From Candidatus Tepidiaquacella proteinivora (GTDB taxonomy: Bacteria; Bacteroidota; Ignavibacteria; Tepidaquicellales; Tepidaquicellaceae): DNA of 64,000 nt. Under the pieces are notes generated by a model. That model saw nothing but the letters and a program-made list of their open reading frames with translations. It had not been told where the DNA came from and made no database searches. The DNA lies in the NCBI GenBank assembly GCA_013348845.1, contig CP054675.1:1745501-1809500 (forward strand), read 5' to 3'. A program made the translations under genes and the position numbers. Below, one piece after another: positions 1-8,767 of this stretch (positions within the stretch are counted from its first letter, which is position 1; the number at the start of each line of letters is the position of its first letter).

Positions 1-879
1 ATTGTAAAAAACAATACAAATTATAAATTAATAGCAAAAGTAATAGATAAAGCCCCTCAGTATTTTACAATAGAATTTAGTTGGTTTCCCAAAGAAACAA
101 AATTCAGTGAAATATTAAAATTATTTGGCGAAACACCTCTTCCACCCTATATAAAAAGGAAAGCAATTGAACAAGATGAGCTAACTTATCAGACAATCTA
201 CGCTCAGAAAAATGGGTCAGTGGCTGCTCCGACCTCAGGATTTCACTTTACAGAGGAAGTCTTTACCAGGTTAAGAAAGAAAGACATAAATTTCTTATAT
301 ATTACTCTCCACATTGGCATTGGTACATTTAAGCCTGTGAAAAGTGAAAGTATAATAAACCATAAAATGCATTCGGAATTTGTCTGCTTTGAGAAAGATA
401 TCATTGAAAAACTTTACACAAATATTGGTAAATATGATATTGATAAAAAAAAGATAATATCTGTAGGAACTACTTCAACCAGAGCACTTGAAACACTTTA
501 CTATTTAGGTAAACAGATATATGATAACCGGGAACTAAGATCTTCTGATTATTTATTATCTTTTAACATAAGTCAATGGATGCCATATAAAGTAGAACAA
601 AATATTTCAATTGAAAAATCACTTGAAGTAATTTTAGAAGTTATGCAAAAAGATTCAATTAATAAAATTTCAGGAGAAACCGAAATAATAATAATACCAG
701 GATTCCAATATAAATTTATTGATGGATTAATTACAAATTTTCATTTGCCCAAAAGTACTCTATTATTGCTTGTGTCAGCATTTATAGGTGATAAATGGCG
801 AGAGATTTATAAATATGCCCTTGATAATAAGTTTAGATTTCTTAGTTATGGAGATGCCTGTTTATTTTTCAGAAATTGA
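1..879 (+). CDS. queA: tRNA preQ1(34) S-adenosylmethionine ribosyltransferase-isomerase, 5' partial
   Basis: QueA transfers and isomerises the ribosyl part of S-adenosylmethionine onto preQ1 in the tRNA wobble position, giving epoxyqueuosine; it is cytoplasmic. The reading frame is already open at base 1, so about 292 C-terminal residues are visible and the N-terminus lies outside the window. Family segments visible are LPPYIKR, YQTIYA, GSVAAPTSGFHFT, the THIGIGTFKPV-like stretch (here LHIGIGTFKPV) and the C-terminal NFHLPKSTLLLLVSAF. A GTG at 220 is an internal valine of the GSVAAPT motif, not the start. The next gene follows immediately, suggesting one transcript. Confidence 0.95.
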   Translation: MVKNNTNYKLIAKVIDKAPQYFTIEFSWFPKETKFSEILKLFGETPLPPYIKRKAIEQDELTYQTIYAQKNGSVAAPTSGFHFTEEVFTRLRKKDINFLYITLHIGIGTFKPVKSESIINHKMHSEFVCFEKDIIEKLYTNIGKYDIDKKKIISVGTTSTRALETLYYLGKQIYDNRELRSSDYLLSFNISQWMPYKVEQNISIEKSLEVILEVMQKDSINKISGETEIIIIPGFQYKFIDGLITNFHLPKSTLLLLVSAFIGDKWREIYKYALDNKFRFLSYGDACLFFRN

Positions 880-890
880 AAAAAAATAAA

Positions 891-1838
891 ATGGAAAAAT
901 TACATAACTCATTATTACCAACACCATTACATAAATTAAAAAATTTATCAAATAAATTAGGAATAAATATTTATTGTAAAAGAGATGATTTAACGGGTTT
1001 TGCTTTTGGAGGTAATAAAACCCGAAAACTTGATTATTTAATTGCAGAAGCTAAAATTAAAAAATTTAACACTATAGTTACCACGGGTGGTTTTCAATCT
1101 AATTTTTGTAGAATTACCGCTGCTTATGCGGCAAAAGAAGGATTTGAAACACACTTAATTCTTGGAGGAGAAAAAAAACCTGAAAAAGCAACTGCAAACT
1201 TGTTATTGATGAAAATATTTGGAGCAAATATACATTATGTTGAAACTGAAAACTGGGATTTATGGGAAGAAAAAGCACAGGAGTTAGCAAACAAACTGGA
1301 AAAAAAGGGTAAAAAAGTTTTTCGAATGCCAATCGGAGGCTCAAATGCAATTGGAATATTAGGATATGTAGAATGTTTTAAGGAAATAATGACATTTGAA
1401 AGAGAACATAATATTAAATTTGATATAATTATACATGCATCAGGTTCAGCAGGAACACAGGCAGGATTGATATTGGGTAAAAAGAAATATAACTGGAAAG
1501 GAAAAATCATTGGAATTTCCGTTGCTAAAGATAATGCAGAATTATATAAGGATGTTTTGAAACTCGTTAATGAAGGAATGATAAATCTAAAGTTGAAAAG
1601 TTCTGAACCTGAAATAATAATAGATGACAATTATATAGGGAAAGGCTATGGGGCATATACTAAGCAATCAAAAGAAGCAATTAAAATATTTGCTCTAACT
1701 GAAGGCATTTTGCTTGATTCTGTTTACACGGCAAAAGCCGCGGCAGCCCTTATTGATTATTGCAAAAAAGGATATTTTAATAAAAACGAGAATATTCTAT
1801 TTATCCATACAGGCGGAAATATTCATATGTTTAAATAA
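891..1838 (+). CDS. PLP-dependent D-cysteine desulfhydrase / ACC deaminase family protein
   Basis: This is a fold-type II PLP enzyme of about 315 residues. The N-terminus has PTPLHKL and CKRDDLTG, followed by FGGNKTRKLDYL, where the lysine before LDYL is the expected PLP-binding residue. Next come TGGFQSNFCR and, in the second half, a glycine-rich phosphate-binding stretch HASGSAGTQAG. The family contains D-cysteine desulfhydrases and 1-aminocyclopropane-1-carboxylate deaminases, and sequence reading alone cannot separate them; desulfhydrase is the commoner function. I chose the ATG at 891. A TTG at 876 overlaps the queA stop and would add five lysine-rich residues. Confidence 0.85.
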   Translation: MEKLHNSLLPTPLHKLKNLSNKLGINIYCKRDDLTGFAFGGNKTRKLDYLIAEAKIKKFNTIVTTGGFQSNFCRITAAYAAKEGFETHLILGGEKKPEKATANLLLMKIFGANIHYVETENWDLWEEKAQELANKLEKKGKKVFRMPIGGSNAIGILGYVECFKEIMTFEREHNIKFDIIIHASGSAGTQAGLILGKKKYNWKGKIIGISVAKDNAELYKDVLKLVNEGMINLKLKSSEPEIIIDDNYIGKGYGAYTKQSKEAIKIFALTEGILLDSVYTAKAAAALIDYCKKGYFNKNENILFIHTGGNIHMFK

Positions 1839-1910
1839 ACCTTTCTTGAAAATTTATATATAAAAAATGCTTTTTTATTTAAGTTAAAAAGTTTATCTTA
1901 TAAAAAAAAT

Positions 1911-2429
1911 ATGCCAAAACCAACCCCAGAAGAATACCCGAACTTTTTTAGCATCTATGTAAACTTAATAGAAGATGATGACATAGTTAATGTTCTTATG
2001 TTACAATCGAAAGAATTACAAGATTTATTGAAAGATATACCTGAAGAAGTAGCTGATAAGAGTTACGCTTTTGGTAAATGGACATTAAAGGAAGTAATAG
2101 GACATATGATTGATAACGAAAGACTTTTTATTGCCCGAGCCCTTAGAATTGCAAGGGGGGATAAGCAAAGATTGCCAGGATATGATCAGGATTCTTATGT
2201 TAAGAACGGAAGATTCTTTCGAAGAACATTAGAAGAGATGGCTCAAGAGATGCTATTACTTCGCGTTGCTGATTTACTTTTAATTAAAGGATTTGACGAA
2301 ACAGAACTTTCTGAAAGAGGAATTGTCAACGACTACGAAATCACCGTGAATGCAATACTTTATGTACTCGCAGGGCACGAAAGACACCATATTAACTATA
2401 TAAAAGAAAATTATTTATCAGCAAAATAA
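1911..2429 (+). CDS. DinB-like (DinB_2 superfamily) putative metal-dependent protein
   Basis: The 172-residue protein resembles the DinB/YfiT four-helix-bundle superfamily, whose members bind a divalent metal through three histidines and often act as thiol transferases or hydrolases. The histidine in GHMIDNER (helix 2) and the two in ERHHINYIKE near the C-terminus fit that triad. The segment FGKWTLKEVIGH corresponds to the usual K-W-S-x-x-E-x-x-x-H pattern. It stands alone between an upstream plus-strand gene and a convergent nucleotidase gene. Substrate and role cannot be predicted. Confidence 0.8.
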   Translation: MPKPTPEEYPNFFSIYVNLIEDDDIVNVLMLQSKELQDLLKDIPEEVADKSYAFGKWTLKEVIGHMIDNERLFIARALRIARGDKQRLPGYDQDSYVKNGRFFRRTLEEMAQEMLLLRVADLLLIKGFDETELSERGIVNDYEITVNAILYVLAGHERHHINYIKENYLSAK

Positions 2430-2453
2430 TATTTCGGAGTATTCTTTTTATAT

Positions 2454-2999
2454 TTAACCGGTTACATTTATTACTTTATCCCAATTATCCCAGGTAAGTC
2501 TTTTTTTATTGGTAATATAACGGTTGTATGACCTATCAAATAATATATGTTCCCAATTTGGTTTAGCACAACCAGTAATTTCTGGTTTATCATCAATTAG
2601 ATAGTTACCGCTTATTAATGTTTTATCACTCGTTAAAATTAAACGCTCAATCCATTCTTTCCCAAGATGTTCTTCAACCCATTCATATTTTTCCGATACA
2701 CAATATTTGTAATTTCTAAACGGGCTTGTACATATAAAAACTTCATGTTTCAACTCTCTCATTCTATAAATTGCTTCTTTTGCATTGGGAATTTCCGGTA
2801 ATGATTTTATAAACCCTTTTGAGATAATTATTTCTGTAATAAGAGAACCATATTCCGACGGCATTTCTTCTTTTAAATAAAATTTTGTTCTTTTATCGGG
2901 CGGTACAATATATTTATCAGGATATTTTCTTTTCCACTCTGCATAAAATCCCCCGTCAAAATCGGCAAGGACATCATCAAGATCAACTAAAATAATCAT
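2454..2999 (-). CDS. 5'(3')-deoxyribonucleotidase-like HAD phosphatase
   Basis: This 181-residue HAD-superfamily protein starts with the nucleophile motif DLDDVLADFD, in which the first aspartate forms the phospho-enzyme. Motif II is ICTSP and the C-terminal acidic motif is LIDDKPE, preceded by LTSDKTLISGNY. This layout matches the NT5C family, which removes phosphate from deoxyribonucleoside monophosphates and is cytoplasmic. It probably tunes the dNMP pool, but some relatives have other phosphate-ester substrates. It is a single minus-strand gene convergent with the DinB-like gene, 24 bases away. Confidence 0.85.
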   Translation of the reverse strand: MIILVDLDDVLADFDGGFYAEWKRKYPDKYIVPPDKRTKFYLKEEMPSEYGSLITEIIISKGFIKSLPEIPNAKEAIYRMRELKHEVFICTSPFRNYKYCVSEKYEWVEEHLGKEWIERLILTSDKTLISGNYLIDDKPEITGCAKPNWEHILFDRSYNRYITNKKRLTWDNWDKVINVTG

Positions 3000-3341
3000 A
3001 TTTATTATTTAATGAATAAAAATATTATCTGTTTAAACAATAAAGTAATTAATTATTAGAGAAAATTCAATAAAATATCCCACATATAACTTTAGTAGAT
3101 ATTTCTTTGTTATTTAAAGTATTATCTGTTAATTTTTATATAAAACAGTATATCTCTATTTGTCCTGACTACCTGATTATTTTATTTCTAAACTTCTTTT
3201 AAAGATATTAAGAATTTATGAATATTTATGGTATTATCTAACAAATACATATTTTTAACAGGTGTATATACGCCTGAAAAATTCCTTTTAATTATGTTTT
3301 TTTTTAAATAAATTACAATATTAATATAAAAAGAATACTAT
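3000..3341. other. intergenic region upstream of the 2-oxoacid oxidoreductase operon
   Basis: This AT-rich stretch lies between the divergently transcribed nucleotidase and ferredoxin-subunit genes, so it should hold promoters for both. I see no ORF with coding character and no RNA gene. The only ordered element is the near-perfect 18-bp palindrome at 3259-3276. Confidence 0.6.
3259..3276. promoter_or_regulatory. candidate operator palindrome upstream of the 2-oxoacid:ferredoxin oxidoreductase operon
   Basis: The sequence CAGGTGTATATACGCCTG is an inverted repeat in which eight of nine base pairs match; the exception is T3263 opposite G3272. It is 66 bases before the ATG of the ferredoxin subunit and is unusually GC-rich at its ends for this region. 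A dimeric transcription-factor site is plausible. No regulator is identified, and the function is inference. Confidence 0.35.
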
Positions 3342-3698
3342 ATGAATGCAAAAACAAGCACAGCGGAATCCAAGCAACGTAAAATAAAAGGAAAGACAAT
3401 AATAGATATTGAAAGATGTAAAGGGTGTGAATTATGTGTAACTGCATGTAAAGAAGGTGCTATTTCAATGTCTAAAAGAATAAATAATATGGGATATAGG
3501 TATGCTGTTGTTATTAATGATTTATGTACAGGATGTGCAAACTGTGCCCTTTTATGTCCTGATGGTGTAATAAAAGTATACAGAGAGAGTAAGAAGAAGA
3601 AAGAATTAGTGGCAACTATTTCCAATGTTCAATCTGATATAAAGGTTGAAATAAGTAATCCGTCTAAAGAGGATCTATCTAAGATGGATTATATATAA
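3342..3698 (+). CDS. vorD: 2-oxoacid:ferredoxin oxidoreductase, ferredoxin (delta) subunit
   Basis: This 118-residue protein is a two-cluster ferredoxin. Cysteines 26, 29, 32 and 36 and then 62, 65, 68 and 72 form two C-x2-C-x2-C-x3-C sets, each expected to bind a [4Fe-4S] cluster. Segments RCKGCELCVTAC and LCTGCANCALLC are typical of the delta subunit of VOR/KOR enzymes, which passes electrons to external ferredoxin. The basic N-terminus and the roughly 45-residue tail are not conserved features I can interpret. It begins an operon followed by the alpha, TPP-binding and gamma subunit genes. The gene symbol is by position and family and could equally be korD. Confidence 0.88.
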   Translation: MNAKTSTAESKQRKIKGKTIIDIERCKGCELCVTACKEGAISMSKRINNMGYRYAVVINDLCTGCANCALLCPDGVIKVYRESKKKKELVATISNVQSDIKVEISNPSKEDLSKMDYI

Positions 3699-3785
3699 AA
3701 TTTACTTAACATTTTGCTTTCCCCTCTTCTGCTAAATTAATAGAGAATTAATTTATTTTAAGTAATAAGAATTAAAATTAACAAA

Positions 3786-4850
3786 ATGGAAGAGCTTGAT
3801 ATAAGATTAATGAAGGGTAACGAAGCATTAGCAGAGGCAGCTATTCAGGCTGGCTGTGATGCTTTTTTTGGTTATCCGATAACGCCGCAATCAGAAATTC
3901 CCGAATACCTTTCCCGTGAAATGCCCAAACGCGGAGGTGTATTTCTTCAGGCAGAAAGCGAGGTGGCTTCAATTAATATGATATATGGAGCAGCGGGAGC
4001 TGGTGCAAGGGTTATGACTACGTCCTCTTCTCCGGGAATTAGTTTAATGCAGGAAGGAATTTCATATATTGCATGTGCACAACTTCCTTGTCTGATTGTT
4101 AATGTTAACCGTGGAGGTCCGGGTCTTGGAACAATTCAGCCCTCTCAGGGGGATTATTTTCAATCAACTAAAGGCGGTGGTCATGGAGATTATCACTTGA
4201 TTGTCCTTGCACCAAATTCAGTTCAGGAAATGGCAGATTTTGTTTTTCTTGGCTTTGAACTTGCAGATAAGTATAGAAACCCTGTTATGATTTTATCTGA
4301 TGGTGCGATAGGTCAAATGATGGAAAAGGTCGTCTTTAAAAAAAGGGAAATAAAAAAAGTTCCTAAACCCTGGGCAACAACCGGTAAAACAAAGGATAGA
4401 GAGAGAAATATTATCACTTCTCTTTTTATTCAACCGGAGAAAATGGAGGTTGTAAATATTGAGTTGATAAAGAAATATAAAGAAATTTGTGAAAAAGAGG
4501 TAAGATATGAGGAAATAATGACGGATGATGCAGAATATTTAATAGTTGCTTATGGGCTGAGTGCAAGAATAGCCCATAAAACAATTCAACTTGCAAGAGC
4601 AGAAGGGAAAAAGTGGGGCTTACTAAGACCAATAACCCTTTATCCATTTCCATACAAAAGGATTGAGGAAATAGCAAATCATCTGAAAGGTGCAGCGACC
4701 GTTGAATTAAACGCTGGTCAGATGGTAGAAGACCTGAAACTTGCTATAAATGGAAAAGTACCTGTAAGTTACTACGGCAGAATGGGAGGCATTATTCCGA
4801 GCCCTGAAGAGGTGAAAGAAAACTTAGAAAAAATATTTTCAAATTTTTAA
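3786..4850 (+). CDS. vorB: 2-oxoacid:ferredoxin oxidoreductase, alpha subunit (VorB-like)
   Basis: The 354-residue protein carries the pyrimidine-side TPP domain typical of alpha subunits. It starts with MKGNEALAEAAIQAGC, then FGYPITPQSEIPEYL and QAESEVASINMIYGAAGAG, in which the YPITP loop contacts the thiazolium or substrate and the glutamate helps activate TPP. A transketolase C-terminal-like domain II follows from about residue 245. The N-terminal wording is closest to 3-methyl-2-oxobutanoate:ferredoxin oxidoreductase VorB, but 2-oxoglutarate or pyruvate cannot be excluded. The complex makes acyl-CoA and CO2 from a 2-oxoacid and reduces ferredoxin, or runs in reverse as a carboxylase. Confidence 0.9.
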   Translation: MEELDIRLMKGNEALAEAAIQAGCDAFFGYPITPQSEIPEYLSREMPKRGGVFLQAESEVASINMIYGAAGAGARVMTTSSSPGISLMQEGISYIACAQLPCLIVNVNRGGPGLGTIQPSQGDYFQSTKGGGHGDYHLIVLAPNSVQEMADFVFLGFELADKYRNPVMILSDGAIGQMMEKVVFKKREIKKVPKPWATTGKTKDRERNIITSLFIQPEKMEVVNIELIKKYKEICEKEVRYEEIMTDDAEYLIVAYGLSARIAHKTIQLARAEGKKWGLLRPITLYPFPYKRIEEIANHLKGAATVELNAGQMVEDLKLAINGKVPVSYYGRMGGIIPSPEEVKENLEKIFSNF

Positions 4851-4883
4851 TTTATTAAATAATCTAACAAATACTATAAAACT

Positions 4884-5687
4884 ATGCAAGAAGATAAAAA
4901 ACATGAAATTCCGGAATGTTTAACAGAAGAGGAGCTCGAAGGATACGAATTAGTATATGAACGGCCATATACATTAACAGAAAAAAGATTTCACTATTGT
5001 CCTGGATGTGGCCACAGTACAGTGCATAAACTTCTTGGTGAAGTAATACAAGAATTAGGTATTCAGGATAAAACCATTGGAGTAGCACCGGTAGGTTGTG
5101 CTGTATTTGCTTATGATTACCTTGATATTGACATGCAGGAAGCAGCACACGGTAGAGCTACCGCACTTGCGACAGGGATAAAAAGAGTTTTACCTGATCG
5201 ATATGTTTTTACATACCAGGGAGATGGTGACCTTGCCGCTATTGGCACAGCAGAAACTATACATACTGTTAATAGAGGTGAAAATATATTAATAATTTTT
5301 ATTAATAATGGCGTTTACGGAATGACAAGCGGACAAATGGCACCTACAACTTTACCGGGGATGAAGACTACAACATCTCCATACGGAAGGGATGTAAATA
5401 ATGTAGGATATCCGTTGAAAATGTGTGAGTTGTTAGCAAACCTTCCCGGCGCATATTATGTAACAAGACAGGCTGTTCATACTCCAAATAATGTTAGAAA
5501 ATGTAAAAAAGCACTTCTGAATGGTTTTAAATATCAAGAGTTAAAGAAAGGAACTTCTTTTGTTGAAATTGTTACTAATTGTCCGTCAAACTGGAAAATG
5601 AACCCTGTTGAAACCCTGAAGTTTTTGGAAGAAGAAATGCTTAAATATTATCCACTGGGAGATGTAAAAGTACCCGCTAAAGAATGA
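4884..5687 (+). CDS. vorA: 2-oxoacid:ferredoxin oxidoreductase, thiamine pyrophosphate-binding (beta) subunit
   Basis: This 267-residue subunit binds the diphosphate of TPP. The motif begins at TYQGDGDLAAIG (GDGD) and continues to the NN of IIFINNGVYGMTSGQMAPT, matching the classic GDG-(x)n-NN pattern. The N-terminal FHYCPGCGHS supplies cysteines seen in beta subunits of this family. It lies 33 bases after the alpha-subunit gene and 45 bases before the gamma-subunit gene, so the enzyme is probably a four-subunit complex. Substrate specificity is uncertain between branched-chain 2-oxoacids and 2-oxoglutarate. Confidence 0.9.
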   Translation: MQEDKKHEIPECLTEEELEGYELVYERPYTLTEKRFHYCPGCGHSTVHKLLGEVIQELGIQDKTIGVAPVGCAVFAYDYLDIDMQEAAHGRATALATGIKRVLPDRYVFTYQGDGDLAAIGTAETIHTVNRGENILIIFINNGVYGMTSGQMAPTTLPGMKTTTSPYGRDVNNVGYPLKMCELLANLPGAYYVTRQAVHTPNNVRKCKKALLNGFKYQELKKGTSFVEIVTNCPSNWKMNPVETLKFLEEEMLKYYPLGDVKVPAKE

Positions 5688-5732
5688 TATGTTATCTTAA
5701 ATGTTATGTTTAAATTTTAAATTATAAATTTT

Positions 5733-6284
5733 ATGGTAGAAGAAATTATTTTTGCTGGTTTTGGAGGGCAAGGAGTTTTATCAATGGGACAAACTCTTGC
5801 TTATGCCTCAATGTTACAGGGTAAAAATGTATCGTGGATGCCCTCTTATGGTCCGGAAATGAGAGGGGGAACGGCAAATTGTATAACAATCATTTCCAAT
5901 GAAACAATTAGTTCTCCGATTGTTTCCCGTTTTGATACTGCTGTGGTTTTAAATCAGCCCTCTATGGAAAAATTTGGAGAAAAGGTTAAGCCAAACGGAG
6001 TACTTATTTATGAAGCGACTAATATTTTAAAAGTTGTTGATAGAAAAGATATAGAAATTTATCCAATTCCAGCTGCAGAAGAAGCAAATAAACTAAATAA
6101 CACGAAAGTTACAAATATGGTGCTACTGGGAGCATACCTTGAGCGGAAACCCCTTGTAAATATAGATGCAATAATAGATGCACTGAAAAAGGTATTACCA
6201 GAAAGATATCATCACTTACTTGCCGTAAATAAGGAAGCATTAACAATTGGTGGTAAAATAATGAAGTCTTTGATGGCTAAATAA
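5733..6284 (+). CDS. vorC: 2-oxoacid:ferredoxin oxidoreductase, gamma subunit
   Basis: The 183-residue protein is the gamma domain of the complex (POR_N gamma / KorC-type), which helps bind CoA and contacts the other subunits. Its start, IIFAGFGGQGVLSMGQTLA, holds the glycine-rich loop typical of the family. SYGPEMRGGTANC and the NTKVTNMVLLGAYL segment later are also characteristic. Its TAA stop overlaps the ATG of thyX by one base (TAATG), so the two genes should be translationally coupled. Confidence 0.9.
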   Translation: MVEEIIFAGFGGQGVLSMGQTLAYASMLQGKNVSWMPSYGPEMRGGTANCITIISNETISSPIVSRFDTAVVLNQPSMEKFGEKVKPNGVLIYEATNILKVVDRKDIEIYPIPAAEEANKLNNTKVTNMVLLGAYLERKPLVNIDAIIDALKKVLPERYHHLLAVNKEALTIGGKIMKSLMAK

Positions 6285-6988
6285 TGAAGAAAAAGGTTTT
6301 AGATAAAGGTTTTGTTGAATTAATTGATTATATCGGTAGCGATCTTACCGTCGTTAACTCTGCAAGAGTTTCTTTTGGGAAACAAAAAGGAACTTTTGAT
6401 GAGAGGGATAGAATACTTGTAAAGTTCCTTGCAGAAAATAAACATTATTCTCCTTTTAGACACTTAATTGTACAGTTTCACATAAAAGCACCTGAATTTG
6501 TAATGAGGCAATGGTATAAACATGTTGTAGGAATTGAAACAAGCTCAAGTTATCCTACCAAAGACCATGCCTGGAATGAAATAAGTAGAAGATATGTTCC
6601 TGTAACAGATTTTTATTACCCAACTAACTGGCGCAGGCAATCAGAAGACAACAGACAGGCATCAGAAGGCTCTATAGAAAATCAGGAAGAGGCAAACAAA
6701 GTTTTTCTAAACACTCTTGATATAATAAAAAGTTCTTATGAAAAACTGCTATCTCTTGGAATTGCAAAAGAGCAAGCACGGATTATACTTCCGCTGAATC
6801 AATACACGGAGATATATTGGACGGCATCATTTCAGGCAATTATGAATTTTCTTGATTTACGCGATGACCCGCATGCTCAGTGGGAAATAAGAGAATACGC
6901 GCTTGTTATTAAAGATATAATGCTTGAGATATATCCGGAGACAACAAAAATTTGGTTTGAAGTTCACGATAATATAAAGAAAAAATAA
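6284..6988 (+). CDS. thyX: flavin-dependent thymidylate synthase ThyX
   Basis: ThyX methylates dUMP to dTMP using methylene-tetrahydrofolate, with FAD and NADPH. The 234-residue protein has HYSPFRHLIVQFHIKAPEFV, the substrate/FAD stretch RQWYKHVVGIETSSS and WNEISRRYV, and a C-terminal ARIILPLNQYTEIYWT followed by RDDPHAQWEIREYA. The usual RHR-x7-S ThyX motif is replaced by an R-Q-W-Y-K-H form with an inserted loop before NEIS, a variant known in other ThyX proteins. It is co-transcribed with the oxidoreductase genes. No thyA is present in the window. Confidence 0.93.
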   Translation: MKKKVLDKGFVELIDYIGSDLTVVNSARVSFGKQKGTFDERDRILVKFLAENKHYSPFRHLIVQFHIKAPEFVMRQWYKHVVGIETSSSYPTKDHAWNEISRRYVPVTDFYYPTNWRRQSEDNRQASEGSIENQEEANKVFLNTLDIIKSSYEKLLSLGIAKEQARIILPLNQYTEIYWTASFQAIMNFLDLRDDPHAQWEIREYALVIKDIMLEIYPETTKIWFEVHDNIKKK

Positions 6989-6996
6989 CTTACATC

Positions 6997-7011
6997 CTAC
7001 ATTAAATGTAG
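6997..7011 (+). terminator. weak hairpin after thyX, possible terminator
   Basis: The sequence CTACAT-TAA-ATGTAG can form a six-pair hairpin directly after the thyX stop, between two convergent genes. The T-rich stretch after it is interrupted, so termination strength is doubtful. Confidence 0.3.
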
Positions 7012-7049
7012 TTCTTTAATCTGTATTTTTCAGGGAGAAATCAATTAAG

Positions 7050-7700
7050 TTATAAATACCCTTTTAACCAATAATAAACTAATTTAAGATATTCTGAAAC
7101 TATATTCCTAACCCCTTCCGCTGAATTCCACCAATCACTCGAATTATAATCTGTATAGTAAACAGAACAGAAAACATTTATACCATACGGTAGTAAAAGT
7201 TTTCTATATACACTTAATGTTCTTTTTGAATGAAAAGCATTAGTTAATATTAATACTTTATTGTATCCATATTTTTTTAAAGAATCTACTATCACACTTG
7301 ATTTGTTGTACGTATAGGGATGTTCTAAATTGAAGAAGAAATATCTGTAATTAAACTTATAACCAAGAGAATCCAAAATTTCTTTTAGCAATTTATTTAT
7401 TTTTTCTTCAGGAATAATATTTTGTTTCATTGGTAATCTAATTATCCAGACTTCCTTACAATTATTTTCCTGATATAATAAGTTACATTTTTCTACGCTG
7501 TTTTTGAGTAAGTTTTCTTCTTCAAATAAAATTACATCTGCATTTTTTATCTGATATTCTTGTTCTATTAAGAATGAGCCAAGCCCCTCAAGTATTTGCC
7601 GGTGGAAAATATAAACTAAAAGTATAATAATAATTAAAGTAAATAACTTAAATCTGATAGTAAACTTCTTACCTTTTGCTTCTTTTAATATAAATCCCAA
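7050..7700 (-). CDS. YdcF/SanA-like (DUF218) membrane-anchored protein
   Basis: The 216-residue protein starts at a TTG codon and has one N-terminal membrane anchor at about residues 17-34 (LFTLIIIILLVYIF). The rest resembles the DUF218 (YdcF/SanA/ElyC) fold. NADVILF is the first strand, a conserved mid-region strand precedes VLILTNAFHSKRTLSVYRK, which corresponds to the family's T-S-x-x-H-x-x-R helix, and EYLKLVYYWL is the C-terminal helix. Family members act in envelope or peptidoglycan-precursor physiology in ways still poorly defined. The catalytic assignment is uncertain because the first glycine-rich loop is weak here. Confidence 0.65.
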   Translation of the reverse strand: MGFILKEAKGKKFTIRFKLFTLIIIILLVYIFHRQILEGLGSFLIEQEYQIKNADVILFEEENLLKNSVEKCNLLYQENNCKEVWIIRLPMKQNIIPEEKINKLLKEILDSLGYKFNYRYFFFNLEHPYTYNKSSVIVDSLKKYGYNKVLILTNAFHSKRTLSVYRKLLLPYGINVFCSVYYTDYNSSDWWNSAEGVRNIVSEYLKLVYYWLKGYL

Positions 7701-7838
7701 TTAACCAGGAATTAGTTTTGATATAAATTACAATGTTTAATTTAAGCAAACAACGGAATTTAGTAGTCTTATTTTTAAGAAAAATTTATCACTTTATATG
7801 ATTAAAAAATGTATGTAAATTAACAAAAAAATATTTCA

Positions 7839-8741
7839 ATGAATCCAATAAATAAACTAATAGTAGCGATAATTCCCCTGTTTCCTAAAAAAGTTGTTAG
7901 AATATTTGCTAACAGATATATAGCAGGGGATAATATTAATGATGCTGTTAAAAAAGTTATTGAGCTGAATTCAAAATCAATTATTGCAACGATGGATGTA
8001 TTAGGTGAGAGTATTAAAGATAAGGAAGAAGCAGTTCAATCTAAAAATGAATCACTTGAAGTACTTGAATATATTAACAAGCATAATTTAAACTCTAATT
8101 TGTCAGTAAAATTAACGATGCTTGGTTTAACTATTGATGAAGGATTGTGTTTGGAATTACTTACCGAAATTGTAGAAAAAGCAAAGGATTTAAATAATTT
8201 TGTTAGAATAGATATGGAAGACTCTTCAGTAACGGAGAAAACAATTCAAATTTATGAAACTTTGCGTAAAAAATATAACAATGTTGGTCTTGCAATTCAG
8301 GCATATATGAAAAGAACACTTAATGATGTAATCAGACTTACAAAAGAAAAAGCAAATTTCAGATTATGTAAGGGAATTTATGTAGAACCGAAAGAAATTG
8401 CTTATAAGAAAAGGGATGAGATAAGAGAAAATTTCTTAAAAGCGCTTGAAATAATGTTAAAAAGAGGAGCATATGTTGGTATAGCAACCCATGATATTTT
8501 TTTAATTGAGAAATCTAAAAAAATGATTGAAGAACTGAACATTCCGAAAGAAAAATATGAATTTCAAATGCTATTGGGGGTAAAAGAAAACTTGAGAAAT
8601 AAACTGGTGAAAGAAGGATATAAAATGAGAATATATGTTCCATTTGGAATTCGCTGGTATCAGTATTCGATGAGGAGATTTAAAGAGAATCCAAATGTTG
8701 CAGGACAGGTTTTAAAAGCATTAATAACATTTAGACGATAA
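7839..8741 (+). CDS. putA: proline dehydrogenase
   Basis: This 300-residue monofunctional PRODH oxidises L-proline to 1-pyrroline-5-carboxylate and passes electrons from FAD to the membrane quinone pool. The beta/alpha-barrel signatures are VKLTMLGL, FVRIDMEDSS, LAIQAYMKRT, RLCKGIYVEPKEIAYK and FQMLLGV. The C-terminal helix RWYQYSMRRF carries Y276, R279 and R280, the proline-carboxylate binding pattern. No P5C dehydrogenase gene sits next to it. The aldehyde dehydrogenase at 56584-58095 is of a different-looking subfamily, so the second step is probably encoded elsewhere. The symbol denotes only the PRODH function; the gene is not a bifunctional PutA. Confidence 0.92.
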   Translation: MNPINKLIVAIIPLFPKKVVRIFANRYIAGDNINDAVKKVIELNSKSIIATMDVLGESIKDKEEAVQSKNESLEVLEYINKHNLNSNLSVKLTMLGLTIDEGLCLELLTEIVEKAKDLNNFVRIDMEDSSVTEKTIQIYETLRKKYNNVGLAIQAYMKRTLNDVIRLTKEKANFRLCKGIYVEPKEIAYKKRDEIRENFLKALEIMLKRGAYVGIATHDIFLIEKSKKMIEELNIPKEKYEFQMLLGVKENLRNKLVKEGYKMRIYVPFGIRWYQYSMRRFKENPNVAGQVLKALITFRR

Positions 8742-8767
8742 ACCACGAGTTTTATAAAATACTATAA

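Noticed and set aside
220-879. GTG at 220 as the start of a complete 219-aa protein
   Set aside because: The frame is open to base 1 and the upstream codons encode further conserved QueA sequence, so the GTG is an internal valine.
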